Below, one piece after another: positions 49,888 to 58,816 of a stretch of DNA of 64,000 nt. Positions within the stretch are counted from its first letter, which is position 1, and every line of letters begins with the position of its first letter. The stretch covers positions 1 to 64,000 of the forward strand of contig NZ_JAODUA010000014.1 in NCBI RefSeq assembly GCF_025399895.1, written 5' to 3'. The translations under genes and the position numbers were made by a program. The notes under the pieces are model-generated. The model was given only the letters and a program-made list of their open reading frames with translations. It searched no databases and had not been told where the DNA came from. This DNA is from Streptomyces sp. ASQP_92. GTDB taxonomy: Bacteria > Actinomycetota > Actinomycetes > Streptomycetales > Streptomycetaceae.

Positions 49888-51333
49888 TCAGAGCACCGGC
49901 ACCGGGTAGGTCGGGTACTCGACGCCCGAGACGTGCTGGACGACGCGGATGACCTGGCAGGAGTAGCCGAACTCGTTGTCGTACCAGAGGTAGAGGATCG
50001 CGTTGTCGCCGTCGACCTTGGTGGCGCCCGCGTCGACGATCGAGGCGTGCCGCGAGCCGATGAAGTCGCTGGAGACCGCGTCGGGGGCGGTGGTGAAGTC
50101 GATCTGGCGCTTCAGGGGCGAGGTCAGCGACACGTTCCGCAGGTAGTCGAGGACCTCCTCACGGGTGGTCTCGCGCCCGAGCCGCAGGCTGAGGATGGCG
50201 ATGGAGACGTCCGGCACCGGCACACGGATCGAGCTGCCGCTGATGGGGGCCTTGAGGTCGGGCAGCGCCTTGGCCACGGCCGAGGCGGCACCCGTCTCCG
50301 TCATCACCATGTTGAGCGGCGCCGAACGGCCCCGGCGGTCCGCGCTGTGGTAGTTGTCCAGCAGGTTCTGGTCGTTGGTGAACGAGTGGACGGTCTCCAC
50401 GTGGCCGCGCAGAACGCCGTACTCGTCCGCCATCGCCTTGAGCGGCGGGACGATCGCGTTGGTGGTGCAGGAGGCGCAGGACAGGATCTGCTCGTCCGGC
50501 TTGATGGTGTCGTGGTTGACGCCGTGGACGATGTTGGGGACGTCGCCCTTGCCCGGAGCCGTCAGGACGACCTTGTCGATGCCGGGGCGCAGGTGCTTGG
50601 AGAGCCCCTCACGGTCGCGCCACTTGCCCGTGTTGTCGATGAGGATGGCGTTCTTGATGCCGTACGCCGTGTAGTCGATCTCCGAGGGGGCGCCCGCGTA
50701 GATCACCTTGATCTCGTTGCCATTGGCGATGATCTTGTTGTTCGCCTCGTCGACGGTGATCGTGCCCTGGAACTGGCCGTGGATGGAGTCGCGGCGCAGC
50801 AGCGAGGCGCGCTTGACGATGTCCTGGTCCCCGCCCTGGCGGACGACGATGGCCCGCAGCCGCAGACCGTTGCCGGAGCCCGCCTTCTCGATGAGGAGGC
50901 GGGCCACGAGGCGGCCGATGCGGCCGAAGCCGTAGAGGACGACGTCGCGCGGCTCGCGGCGCTCGATCTTGTTCGCCCCGGTGGCGCCGACGACCGCGTC
51001 CGCGGTGAACTCCGCGACCGACAGGCCGCGGTCATCCGTCTTGTACGTCGCGGCGAGCATGCCGATGTCGATCTGGGAAGGGCCGAGATCGAGGGTGGTC
51101 AGAGCCTGGAGGAAGGGCAGCGTCTCGGTGACCGAGAGCTCCTCGCCGGCTATCTGGCGGGCGAATCGGTGGGTCTTCAGAAGGCTGACCACCGACTTGT
51201 TCACCAAGGAGCGGCTGTGCAGCAGGACCGTCACGTCCCGCTCGCGGTGCAGCTTCCCGATGATGGGGATCATCGACTCCGCGATCTCCTCGCGGTGCTT
51301 CCAGTTGGTGAACGAGTCGTCATTGACAGTCAC
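49888..51333 (-). CDS. gap: Glyceraldehyde-3-phosphate dehydrogenase with 130-residue N-terminal extension
   Basis: 481 aa. The Rossmann motif GFGRIG (135-140) and the active site SCASCTTNA with Cys289 are standard, as are the C-terminal SGSSIRVPVPD and WYDNEFGYS. Most GAPDHs are about 335 aa; here the domain starts near residue 130 after a helical extension (WKHREEIAESMIPIIGKLH, SLLKTHRFARQ). This long form exists in several bacteria besides a normal Gap, and probably serves a specialised or anabolic role. The usual phosphate-site residues suggest NAD(P) use but do not fix cofactor choice. GTG 51333. Single unit. Confidence 0.93.
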   Translation of the reverse strand: MTVNDDSFTNWKHREEIAESMIPIIGKLHRERDVTVLLHSRSLVNKSVVSLLKTHRFARQIAGEELSVTETLPFLQALTTLDLGPSQIDIGMLAATYKTDDRGLSVAEFTADAVVGATGANKIERREPRDVVLYGFGRIGRLVARLLIEKAGSGNGLRLRAIVVRQGGDQDIVKRASLLRRDSIHGQFQGTITVDEANNKIIANGNEIKVIYAGAPSEIDYTAYGIKNAILIDNTGKWRDREGLSKHLRPGIDKVVLTAPGKGDVPNIVHGVNHDTIKPDEQILSCASCTTNAIVPPLKAMADEYGVLRGHVETVHSFTNDQNLLDNYHSADRRGRSAPLNMVMTETGAASAVAKALPDLKAPISGSSIRVPVPDVSIAILSLRLGRETTREEVLDYLRNVSLTSPLKRQIDFTTAPDAVSSDFIGSRHASIVDAGATKVDGDNAILYLWYDNEFGYSCQVIRVVQHVSGVEYPTYPVPVL

Positions 51334-51364
51334 GGGTTCATCTTTCGAGCTAGGCGGCGCTCAT

Positions 51365-51396
51365 ATGCTAACCCCCCTCAGATTTTGATCGTTCAA
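51365..51396 (-). promoter_or_regulatory. Candidate promoter of the GAPDH gene
   Basis: On the minus strand TTGAAC (51391-51396), a 20-nt spacer and TAGCAT (51365-51370) give a housekeeping-like promoter with a long spacer. The -35 is inside a dyad TTGA-ACGA-TCAA (51385-51396) that could be an operator. The stretch is AT-rich compared with its surroundings. Confidence 0.4.
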
Positions 51397-51408
51397 GTGG
51401 TCTCCCGG

Positions 51409-53616
51409 TCAGCCCAGTGCCCAGCGCTGGAGGGCCGATCCCGTGCCGGGCTGCTGCGTGACCAGGGCTCCGTCGGTGCCCGAGGCGGTGGTGAGCAGCA
51501 GTCCGCTGGATTTCGAGGCGAGGGTGTAACCCCCTCCGGGCGCCGCGGTGATCACCCAGTGCTGGTTGGCGCCACCGGTGCAGGCCCACTGGATCACCTT
51601 GGCCCCGGCCGCGGTGGAGCCCCCGCTCACATCGGCGCACAGCTTCGACTCGGCGTTCATGATCTGGTAGCCGCCGTCGGGCTGCCGGGTCAGGATCCAG
51701 TTCTGGTTGCTTCCTCCATTGGGACTCCAGGTGATGAGCTGGGTGCCCTGGGTCGTCGAGTGGTTGGGGTCGTCGAGGGACTTGCCGGAGGCCGTCAGGG
51801 TGTGGGTGCCGTCGAGCGGTCCGCCGGGCGCCGCGCCCGTGGGAGTCAGGGTGAGGGTCTGCTCGCTCGCGCCCCGGGAGCCGCCGACCGCCCCGCCCGT
51901 GGTGTCGGTCCAGGTGCGGGTCGGCGTGGTCTCGGCGAGCCGGCCGTCCTTGGCGGACAGGCCGAGGACCAGGCCGCTGTAGCGGTTGACCAGACGGTAG
52001 GACCCGGTGGCGGCCACCGGCACGATGAACCACTGCTGTCCGACCGTGGGGCCGCCCGCACCGGCCGGGGTCACCGTGGGCTTCGCACCCCAGGCGCGCC
52101 CGGCCCTGGAGGTGGCGGGAACGCCGAGCAGGCCGCCGGTGGAGGCGTTGGCGATGCGGTACGAGCCGTCGCCGCCGGAGGTGAACACCCAGGATTCCAG
52201 GGCCGATCCGGTGGCCCCGGCACCCGAGGTGGTGCCGGCGGCGCCCGCCACCTGCGCCAGGACCCGGCCGTCACCGTTGCCGATCCGGTAGGACCTGCTC
52301 AGGTCGAAGGGGGGTGCCGCGGGCGTGGAGGAGTCCACCGTGACGTCCACGTACTCGCCGTCGGCCCCGCCCTGGCAGTCGATGGAGCAGTAGGAGCGGA
52401 AGGTCCTGCCGACGATGGTGGAGTTGGTGCGGTTGGCTCCGTCGAGGAACCAGCGGTACCAGGAGTTGTTGGTGTAGCCGCCGGTGTCGCCGATCAGGTG
52501 CCACTTCTGGCTCGCAAGGTCGTCGGTGGCGTAGAAGCGCTGCGGCGCCGTGCCGTTCACGGCCTCGGGCTCTCCGATGTACAGGCCGAGGTGGGCGTCG
52601 TAGGCGATGTTCATGACGAACAGCGGTGATTTCGGCGGCAGTTGGCCCGCCGCTATCTGCTGGCTCACGGTGCCGGGGTTGGCCGGGTCGTAGTCCCCCG
52701 CGACCGGCGTGTAGCCGGTGGCGCTCGACGCGTCGACGGGCACCATGTTGCTCTCGAGACCGCCCACGCCGGGCTGCGTCCAGTGGCCGTCGTACCACTT
52801 CTGCCAGGAGCCACGGGCCATCTTCGAGGAGATCGGCGCCCGGGCCACGTGCGCGAGGCTGTCCTGCCAGTTGCCTCCCTTCGCGACGATGCGCGACCCG
52901 TAATAGACGTAGAAATAGCCCGACTTGGTGTCGGCGAACAGGCGCTGGTCGCCGTCTCCGTAGGAGTACGTCTCGTGCGGGAACTGCGTGGTGTCGCCGC
53001 GTCGGGTGCTGTACGGCGAGGTGATCGCGTGGTCCTTGATGGTCCAGGTCCGGCCCTGGTTCTTCGACACCGCGTAGTCGATGGCGTCGAAGTGGATGCC
53101 GTCGTTGAAGGGCGCCGGGGTGAACTCGTTGTGCACCAGGCCGTACCAGTCACCGGTGTCCGGGTCGACCCACACCCCCGACAGGTCGCAGTAGTTCTTC
53201 TGCGAGTAGCCGGCGTTGCCGACCGCGTACGTCGCCTCCCGGCCGGTCGGGCTGTTGTTGCAGCGCCAGGTGGTGTCGTTGTTCTTGTCCTGGGCGTTGG
53301 CGGGATCGACCGCGTCGCTGATCGCGCCCGACCGCGCGGCGCTGTCCATGTCGGCGCCTGTGAAGAACTCCCAGTACCGGGGGTCCTTGGCCCCGTAGAG
53401 GGCGGCGGACTGCTGGAAGTAGAACGTGCCGTCCTTGTCGATGTACGTCGAGGCCGGGGTGTCCGTCGGGTGGGCGTACGGCACGGGTGATCCGACGCCG
53501 ATCGTGTATCCGGTGTCGGGGGATGCCGCGGCCGCCGGGGGCGCGACGGTGGCGGCCAGCGCCAGAGCGGCGGCGCCGACGGCCGCGGCGGCCGCTCTGA
53601 GGGCGGTGGAGGACAC
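51409..53616 (-). CDS. Secreted protein with ricin B-type lectin domain
   Basis: 735 aa. A Sec signal peptide of about 35 residues (LRAAAAAVGAAALALAATVA ending AAAA-SPDTG) precedes an N-terminal domain of about 400 residues with repeated W/Y-rich strands (GVWVDPDTGDWYGLVHNEF, YAVSKNQGRTWTIKD), suggestive of a beta-propeller. Its family is not recognised. A middle trefoil-like segment (FDLSRSYRIGNGDGRVL) and a C-terminal ricin B module with Q-x-W motifs SNQNWIL, ANQHWVI and ALQRWAL follow. It probably binds and perhaps cleaves a polysaccharide outside the cell. GTG 53616 follows GAAGGAGTGCCC. Confidence 0.85.
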   Translation of the reverse strand: MSSTALRAAAAAVGAAALALAATVAPPAAAASPDTGYTIGVGSPVPYAHPTDTPASTYIDKDGTFYFQQSAALYGAKDPRYWEFFTGADMDSAARSGAISDAVDPANAQDKNNDTTWRCNNSPTGREATYAVGNAGYSQKNYCDLSGVWVDPDTGDWYGLVHNEFTPAPFNDGIHFDAIDYAVSKNQGRTWTIKDHAITSPYSTRRGDTTQFPHETYSYGDGDQRLFADTKSGYFYVYYGSRIVAKGGNWQDSLAHVARAPISSKMARGSWQKWYDGHWTQPGVGGLESNMVPVDASSATGYTPVAGDYDPANPGTVSQQIAAGQLPPKSPLFVMNIAYDAHLGLYIGEPEAVNGTAPQRFYATDDLASQKWHLIGDTGGYTNNSWYRWFLDGANRTNSTIVGRTFRSYCSIDCQGGADGEYVDVTVDSSTPAAPPFDLSRSYRIGNGDGRVLAQVAGAAGTTSGAGATGSALESWVFTSGGDGSYRIANASTGGLLGVPATSRAGRAWGAKPTVTPAGAGGPTVGQQWFIVPVAATGSYRLVNRYSGLVLGLSAKDGRLAETTPTRTWTDTTGGAVGGSRGASEQTLTLTPTGAAPGGPLDGTHTLTASGKSLDDPNHSTTQGTQLITWSPNGGSNQNWILTRQPDGGYQIMNAESKLCADVSGGSTAAGAKVIQWACTGGANQHWVITAAPGGGYTLASKSSGLLLTTASGTDGALVTQQPGTGSALQRWALG

Positions 53617-53840
53617 GGGCACTCCTTCGGTGGGGGCTCCACGGGTGTGGGGCGGTGACCGGTGCTCGGCGGTGGCGTCGCCGACCGCGTGCTGGGCAGT
53701 CTGTGCAGCGGGCGAGCCACCGTCCACGGACATCCGTCCGGCGGGCTTGGACTTTTGTCGGCGCCCCCCGCCGAGCCGAAACCGCAGGCCCGGGGCCCGC
53801 ACGAGGTCCCCGGACGCGGGCCACCCGCAGGGATGCCGAC

Positions 53841-53870
53841 TGAATATGCCAGATGCATACACGGGTGCAA
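53841..53870 (-). promoter_or_regulatory. Candidate promoter of the lectin gene
   Basis: Minus strand TTGCAC (53865-53870), 18-nt spacer, TATTCA (53841-53846). Leaves a leader of about 220 nt before GTG 53616. Confidence 0.35.
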
Positions 53871-53946
53871 GGAGCGGGAATGCGCCATCGAAAACTGACC
53901 CGGGGCCAATGAATTAGCGAGCCCCGGGACGCTTCCCTAAAAGGCA

Positions 53947-53963
53947 CGGAACAATATATTCCG
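53947..53963. promoter_or_regulatory. AT-cored dyad CGGAA-N7-TTCCG
   Basis: A 17-bp inverted repeat whose core is CAATATA, an unusual run in this genome. It is about 150 nt upstream of the gene at 54110 and could be an operator or promoter element. Confidence 0.35.
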
Positions 53964-54109
53964 GGCGGCGAGTTTCGATACGCCTAAGGGATGAGTAAGG
54001 TGTGGGTCGCTGTCGGTGAACCCGCGTAAGCGCTCGGGCTCCGGCGGAATTCCGCATGGCTGGAATTCATAGGGCGCAGGGTGTCGTCTGCGGGGACGGG
54101 GAGAGGATC

Positions 54110-55066
54110 GTGGCTGCCGGCTCGTTCGAGGGACACTACGTGTGGCATCCGGCGGCCGACGATCGCGAGCTGGCACGAGCGTGCACCGACGTGCGCGCGG
54201 GACGCTACCTGGGCGCCCACAACGTCCTCAAAGAAACGCGCGGCGACTACGAGTTGCGCGCTCACCGCTCCCTCGTCCTGGCCTCGGAGGCGGCCGACTC
54301 CGACCTCGCGGAACGCTGGATGGCGGAGGAACCCGGCCCGGAGGCAGCTCTGTTGGGGGCGCGCGTGGCCATGATCCGCGCACTGCGCATGGCCGACGCG
54401 GGCGACTCCCGGGCCGACGCCCTGTTGCGCATAGCGCAGGCGGCGTGTGTGCGGGCGGCGCGACTGCTGCCCCAGGACCCGACCCCGTGGGTGGCCCAAC
54501 TCGCCCTGGCCCGTATCGACGGACCCCGCGACCCGGCGCCCCGGGGCCTCCTGACGGCACCGGCCGGGCCGTGGCAGATGTTCTCCCACGTCCTGCGGCT
54601 CGACCCCTGGCACCGCGAGGCCCATCACCGCTTTCTGGCTTGCTTCTTCACCCGGCACGGCGGTTCGGCGAGCGCGCGCTGGGACGTCGCCTCCTTCCTC
54701 AGCCACCGCGCCCCGGCCACCTCCCCGCTGCGCCTGCTTCCGCTGGTCGCACTGGTCGAGGACTACGACCCGAACGCACTCCTGGCGGATCACACCTGGC
54801 AACAGCCGCAATGGGCCACGACCACCATGAGCATTTACCACAACTGGTTTCCCCAGGCGGCCAGTTACCGGTTCACGCCGGTCCTCGACCTCGCTTATCT
54901 GGCGCACGCCCTGTTCATGGCCAAGCGTGAATTCGAAGCACGGGAAGTCCTCACGGCCATGGGCCCCTACGCCTCGCGCATGCCCTGGAGCGTGTTCGGC
55001 GATCCCGGGGAACAGCTCACCAGGGCCAGGCGGTCCTGCGGCCTTCCGACCCCCGCACCCGCCTGA
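54110..55066 (+). CDS. Conserved hypothetical protein, helical
   Basis: 318 aa from GTG 54110. Segments such as ELARACTDVRAGRYLGAHNV, SLVLASEAADSDLAERWMAE and AYLAHALFMAKREFEAREVL read like TPR-type helical pairs. Homologous-looking Streptomyces proteins start just before the GHYVWHPAADDREL segment, so GTG 54110 (GGGGAGAGGATC ahead) is preferred over ATG 54056. Function unknown. It lies 69 nt before the APC permease gene and may share its operon. Confidence 0.75.
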   Translation: MAAGSFEGHYVWHPAADDRELARACTDVRAGRYLGAHNVLKETRGDYELRAHRSLVLASEAADSDLAERWMAEEPGPEAALLGARVAMIRALRMADAGDSRADALLRIAQAACVRAARLLPQDPTPWVAQLALARIDGPRDPAPRGLLTAPAGPWQMFSHVLRLDPWHREAHHRFLACFFTRHGGSASARWDVASFLSHRAPATSPLRLLPLVALVEDYDPNALLADHTWQQPQWATTTMSIYHNWFPQAASYRFTPVLDLAYLAHALFMAKREFEAREVLTAMGPYASRMPWSVFGDPGEQLTRARRSCGLPTPAPA

Positions 55067-55135
55067 CCACCGCCGGGCGACCACGGCCCGGCCGCGACCC
55101 ACGCGTCTTTTCACTCCCGAGGAAAGGTTGCTCCT

Positions 55136-56674
55136 GTGTCCGACCAGAAGTCCCGCACCCGTCCACCGAGCAGAAACCAGGAATCATCCGTGGCGTTCGA
55201 CGACGACGCCACGCTGCACGCGATGGGATATCCCCGGAAACTCACCCGGCGATTCCACGCCTTCGACAATTTCGCCATATCGTTCACCATCATCAACATA
55301 ATTTCAGGAATCTTCTCCGCATTCGGCTTCGGAATGGGGGCCGGCGGTCCCCGTATTCTCATTTTCGGCTGGATCGGCGTCTCCGTCATGGTGCTGTTCG
55401 TGGGTGCCGCGATGGGTGAAATCGCCTCCGCCTACCCGACCAGCGGGGCCCTGTACTTCTCCGCGGGCAAGCTCGCCAAGCGTCACCGCGGCGCCTGGTC
55501 CTGGTACACGGGGTGGCTGAACTTCGTCGGTCAGGTCGGCGGCACCGCCGCGACCAACTACGCCGCCGCCACCTTCATCCAGGCGTTCATCGCGATGCAG
55601 TGGCCCTCCTACGAAGGCACCCCGCAGCAGACCGTCGGCATCGCCACCGCGATCCTCCTGGTGCAGGCGCTCGCCAACACCTACACGGTGCAGTTGGTCG
55701 CCCTGGTGAACCGGATCTCGGTGTGGTGGCTCCTGATCGGCATGGTGGTCATCGTCGTCGCCCTGACCGTCAAGCCCTCCTCGCACCAGCCCGTCTCGTT
55801 CGCGACGCACTTCGTCAACAGCACCGGCTTCGACAACGGCCTGTACGCCGCGATGCTGGGCCTCCTGGTCACGAGCTGGACGTTCACCGGCTTCGACGGC
55901 AGCTTCCACATGTCCGAGGAGACGGTGCGGGCCACCGTCAACACGCCCAAGGGCATCATGCGGGCCATCATCTACTCGGCGCTCGCCGGCCTCGTCCTCA
56001 TGCTGGCCCTGGTGTACGCGATCCGTGACTACGCGGCCGAGATCTCGGCGGCGGCGCCGCCGGTGCAGATCCTCGTGGACGCGCTCGGCATGGGCACCGC
56101 CAAGCTGCTCCTGCTGATCGTGATCGGGGCCATGCTGTTCTGCGGCCTCGCCAACATGACCAGCAACACCCGGCAGATCTTCGCCTTCTCGCGCGACGGG
56201 GCGATGCCCGGGTCGCGCTGGTGGCACTCGGTGTCCCTGCGCACCCGTACGCCCGTCAAGGCGGTGTGGCTGGCCGCGGCCTGCGCGCTCGTCCTGATCA
56301 TCCCGGGCTGGTGGTCGCACACCGCCTTCACCGCCATCGTCAGCGTCAACGTGGTCGGCCTGTACCTGGCGTACGGTGTGCCGATCTTCCTGCGGCTCCG
56401 GCTGAAGGACTTCGAGCCCGGCCCGTGGAACCTGGGCCGCTACGGCAGGCCGGTCGCGGCCGTCGCCGTGGTGTGGATCGTGCTCAGCAGCGTGCTGTTC
56501 ATGCTGCCGCAGGTCTCCCCCATCACCGTCGACTCGTTCAACTACGCCCCGATCGCGCTCGGCGTGGTGCTGCTCATCGCCACCGTCTGGTGGTTCGCCA
56601 ACGCCCGCCGCCGCTTCCAGGGCCCGGTCAGCTACGGCAGCCCCGACGAGGTCGCCGCGATGGACCTCATCTGA
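55136..56674 (+). CDS. APC-superfamily amino acid/GABA-type permease
   Basis: 512 aa with about 12 membrane segments, matching the ACT/GabP branch. FNFAISFTIINIISGIF-like helix I has the unwound-helix Gly region (FGFGMGAGGPR), and the consensus amphipathic segment FAFSRDGAMPGSRW is present between helices. FTGFDGSFHMSEE marks helix VI. It imports amino acids, GABA, choline or polyamines by cation coupling; the exact substrate is unknown. GTG 55136 follows GAGGAAAGG. Confidence 0.92.
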   Translation: MSDQKSRTRPPSRNQESSVAFDDDATLHAMGYPRKLTRRFHAFDNFAISFTIINIISGIFSAFGFGMGAGGPRILIFGWIGVSVMVLFVGAAMGEIASAYPTSGALYFSAGKLAKRHRGAWSWYTGWLNFVGQVGGTAATNYAAATFIQAFIAMQWPSYEGTPQQTVGIATAILLVQALANTYTVQLVALVNRISVWWLLIGMVVIVVALTVKPSSHQPVSFATHFVNSTGFDNGLYAAMLGLLVTSWTFTGFDGSFHMSEETVRATVNTPKGIMRAIIYSALAGLVLMLALVYAIRDYAAEISAAAPPVQILVDALGMGTAKLLLLIVIGAMLFCGLANMTSNTRQIFAFSRDGAMPGSRWWHSVSLRTRTPVKAVWLAAACALVLIIPGWWSHTAFTAIVSVNVVGLYLAYGVPIFLRLRLKDFEPGPWNLGRYGRPVAAVAVVWIVLSSVLFMLPQVSPITVDSFNYAPIALGVVLLIATVWWFANARRRFQGPVSYGSPDEVAAMDLI

Positions 56675-56879
56675 CCCCGCGTGTCCGCACCCCGGGCGCC
56701 GGTTCCTCAACTCCCCTGCGGGGAACGGGGACCCGGCCCCGGAGGCCGACAGCGGGAGCTCACACCCGAGGCGGTCGCAACCCCCGCGCAACCCCGCGCA
56801 TGGTGAGCTGGGGGTGCCGGACCCGCGCGACACCGCCCGCTGGGGGCCGGTGCGTCCGGGCCGCAGGAGCGAGGCAGAG

Positions 56880-57311
56880 ATGACGCCCGCAAAGCGCCCG
56901 CGCCCGAACGCCCCGGCCGAGCCGGCTGCCCCGCCTCCCCCGACGGCTCCGACTGCCCCGGCCGTTGAACTCACTTCCGCGGCAGCGGAGTTGCTCCGTG
57001 GACTGAGCGCGGCCCACGGCCCCCTGATGTTCCATCAGTCGGGCGGCTGCTGCGACGGCAGCGCGCCCATGTGCTACCCCCGGGGCGAGTTCCGTACCGG
57101 GGGCTCGGACGTGCTCCTTGCCTCCCTCGCGGTGGAGGGCCTCGCCGAGCCCGTGCCGTTCTGGATGTCGGCGAGCCAGTACGAACTGTGGCGGCACACC
57201 CGGCTGATCGTCGACGTGGTGGAGGGCCGCGGCAGCGGGTTCTCGCTCGAAGCGCCGGAGGGAGTGCGCTTCCTGATCCGCTCGCGCCTGATCCGACGAG
57301 CCGCCCCCTGA
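56880..57311 (+). CDS. DUF779-family protein
   Basis: 143 aa. A Pro/Ala-rich 30-residue start precedes the DUF779 domain with FHQSGGCCDGSAPMCYP, a Cys cluster that may bind a metal. DUF779 genes usually sit next to an aldehyde dehydrogenase gene; here none is adjacent, so it is an orphan. ATG 56880 with GCGAGGCAGAG ahead. Convergent with the winged-helix gene, 10 nt apart. Confidence 0.87.
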   Translation: MTPAKRPRPNAPAEPAAPPPPTAPTAPAVELTSAAAELLRGLSAAHGPLMFHQSGGCCDGSAPMCYPRGEFRTGGSDVLLASLAVEGLAEPVPFWMSASQYELWRHTRLIVDVVEGRGSGFSLEAPEGVRFLIRSRLIRRAAP

Positions 57312-57321
57312 AGTCTGCCCG

Positions 57322-58497
57322 CTAGGAGGCGAGCCGCCGCTCCAATGGAGTGCGGAAGCTCGGCTTGATGCGGACCTCGCCGAAGAACGAGGCCAGCCGC
57401 TCCGCCTCGATGGCGATCGCCGAGCGCGCCTCCCGCCCCAGCCCGTCCGCCACGAGCAGCTCCGTGACGATCTCGCCGTCGGCCCGCTGGGCCCAGCCGC
57501 CCACCACGCGCCCGTTCCACCACACGGTGGGCCCGATGTTCCCGTTGGTGTCGAAGAGTTCGGGCGCGTGGGCGGCGTCGAAGTACCAGTCGCGGTGCCG
57601 CCAGCCCATCGGGGTCGGGTCGAGTGCGGGCAGGAGCGCCGCCCAGGGCTCCGGCTCGGCGGGGGCGTCGAGCTGGGCGGGCAGGGCGTGGCCCGGGCCC
57701 TCGTCGAGGTCGACCTCGACCGCTTCGGTGCGGGCCAGGGCCTTGCGGGTGTCGGTGAGGGTCCAGCCCGTCCACCACTTGACGTCCTCGGTGGTGGCGG
57801 GCCCGAAGGAAGCCAGGTATCGCGCGGCGAGCCGGGCCCTCGCCTCGTCGAGCGGCAGCTCGGGGTGGGGTTCGGCGGGGATCCAGCGGTACTGGCTGGA
57901 GGCCCAGGATCCCAGCGGGCGACCGCGCCGGATGCGGCCCTCGGCGGCCATCACACCGAGGAAACGACTGGTGATGCGCGGCCGGGCTTCGTACGGCTTG
58001 CCCTCGGACTGGACGATCTGCGACTTCAAGTCCGGTACGGCCTCGGCCAGTTGGGACGCCGTCGCCTCGCCGCTCTCGTGGAGCGCGGCCAGGACCGCCG
58101 CCTCGGTCGCGGCGAACCAGCGGTCGTCGAAGCCCAGCTGCTCCTGGATGACCTTGGCGAGGTTCTTGCGCTCGCGGGCGGCCACGGCGCGCGCGGCCGC
58201 CGCGTCCACGACGGGTGCGAGCTCGCGCGGCACCACGAACATGGTGCGCCGCATGCAGAGCATCCGCACCAGCGTGTGGTCCTCGTACAGCGCGCGCTCC
58301 AACTCCGCCACGGACGGGTCCTTCAGACGCGCGGCGACAGCGAGGTACACCGAGGCGGGATCGGTGGCATGGAGTCCGAGCACCGCCTCGGCGACCGCCT
58401 CGGGGGTGCCGGCTCGGGCGGCGGGGGCGAGCAGATGGCGGGCGCCGAGGCGGGCGCGGCGTTCCTGGGCGGTGATCTTCCGGCGGGCCGTGGTCAT
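57322..58497 (-). CDS. Winged-helix (HTH_42/AlkZ-fold) DNA-binding protein
   Basis: 391 aa, the length of AlkZ/YcaQ-type proteins with three tandem winged helices. Landmarks are LGLHATDPASVYLAVAARL (41-59), RRTMFVV and the C-terminal GGWAQRADGEIV. In the glycosylases AlkZ and YcaQ the first segment carries catalytic Q-x-Q or Q-x-D; here it reads H-A-T-D, so excision of crosslinked bases may be lost or altered. ATG 58497 overlaps the stop of the upstream membrane protein gene by 4 nt, so it is translationally coupled to it. Confidence 0.85.
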   Translation of the reverse strand: MTTARRKITAQERRARLGARHLLAPAARAGTPEAVAEAVLGLHATDPASVYLAVAARLKDPSVAELERALYEDHTLVRMLCMRRTMFVVPRELAPVVDAAAARAVAARERKNLAKVIQEQLGFDDRWFAATEAAVLAALHESGEATASQLAEAVPDLKSQIVQSEGKPYEARPRITSRFLGVMAAEGRIRRGRPLGSWASSQYRWIPAEPHPELPLDEARARLAARYLASFGPATTEDVKWWTGWTLTDTRKALARTEAVEVDLDEGPGHALPAQLDAPAEPEPWAALLPALDPTPMGWRHRDWYFDAAHAPELFDTNGNIGPTVWWNGRVVGGWAQRADGEIVTELLVADGLGREARSAIAIEAERLASFFGEVRIKPSFRTPLERRLAS

Positions 58498-58688
58498 GGC
58501 TTGAGGCTAGCGACCACACCCGCCGTGGCGTCGAGCCCGTCCTGGATGGTGGTGGCCATGCTCGTGCCGGCCAGGAAGAATCCGAGCAGCACACAGACGA
58601 CAGCATGTGACAACTTGAGCCCGCCGCTTCGCAGGAAGATCACCGCGAGGACCACGAGCAACAGGACCACCGAGATCGAAACAGCCAT
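58494..58688 (-). CDS. Small two-helix membrane protein
   Basis: 64 aa: SISVVLLLVVLAVIFLRSGG and LSHAVVCVLLGFFLAGTSMA form two membrane helices, with a short SLKP tail. ATG 58688 has GGAGGAGGCTCGTC before it. The stop TGA overlaps the ATG of the winged-helix gene. This protein type is common in Streptomyces chromosomes but uncharacterised. Confidence 0.8.
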   Translation of the reverse strand: MAVSISVVLLLVVLAVIFLRSGGLKLSHAVVCVLLGFFLAGTSMATTIQDGLDATAGVVASLKP

Positions 58689-58816
58689 GACGAGCCTCCT
58701 CCGCCGCACCGTACGCACGGCATTCGCGCGACAGTGTGGCGGAGGAGGCGCCGCCGACCGGCTCAAGACATGTCCGCCGTACGGGTGTTGACTGCGCGTT
58801 ACCCCACCCCTGGCCG

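Larger units (their letters stand above)
53617..54109. other. Divergent intergenic region with AT-rich island
   Basis: 493 nt between the divergent lectin and hypothetical genes. The base composition falls well below the surroundings between about 53830 and 54010. It holds a sigma-70-like promoter candidate facing the lectin gene and a CGGAA/TTCCG dyad facing the hypothetical gene. No gene is seen. Confidence 0.5.
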
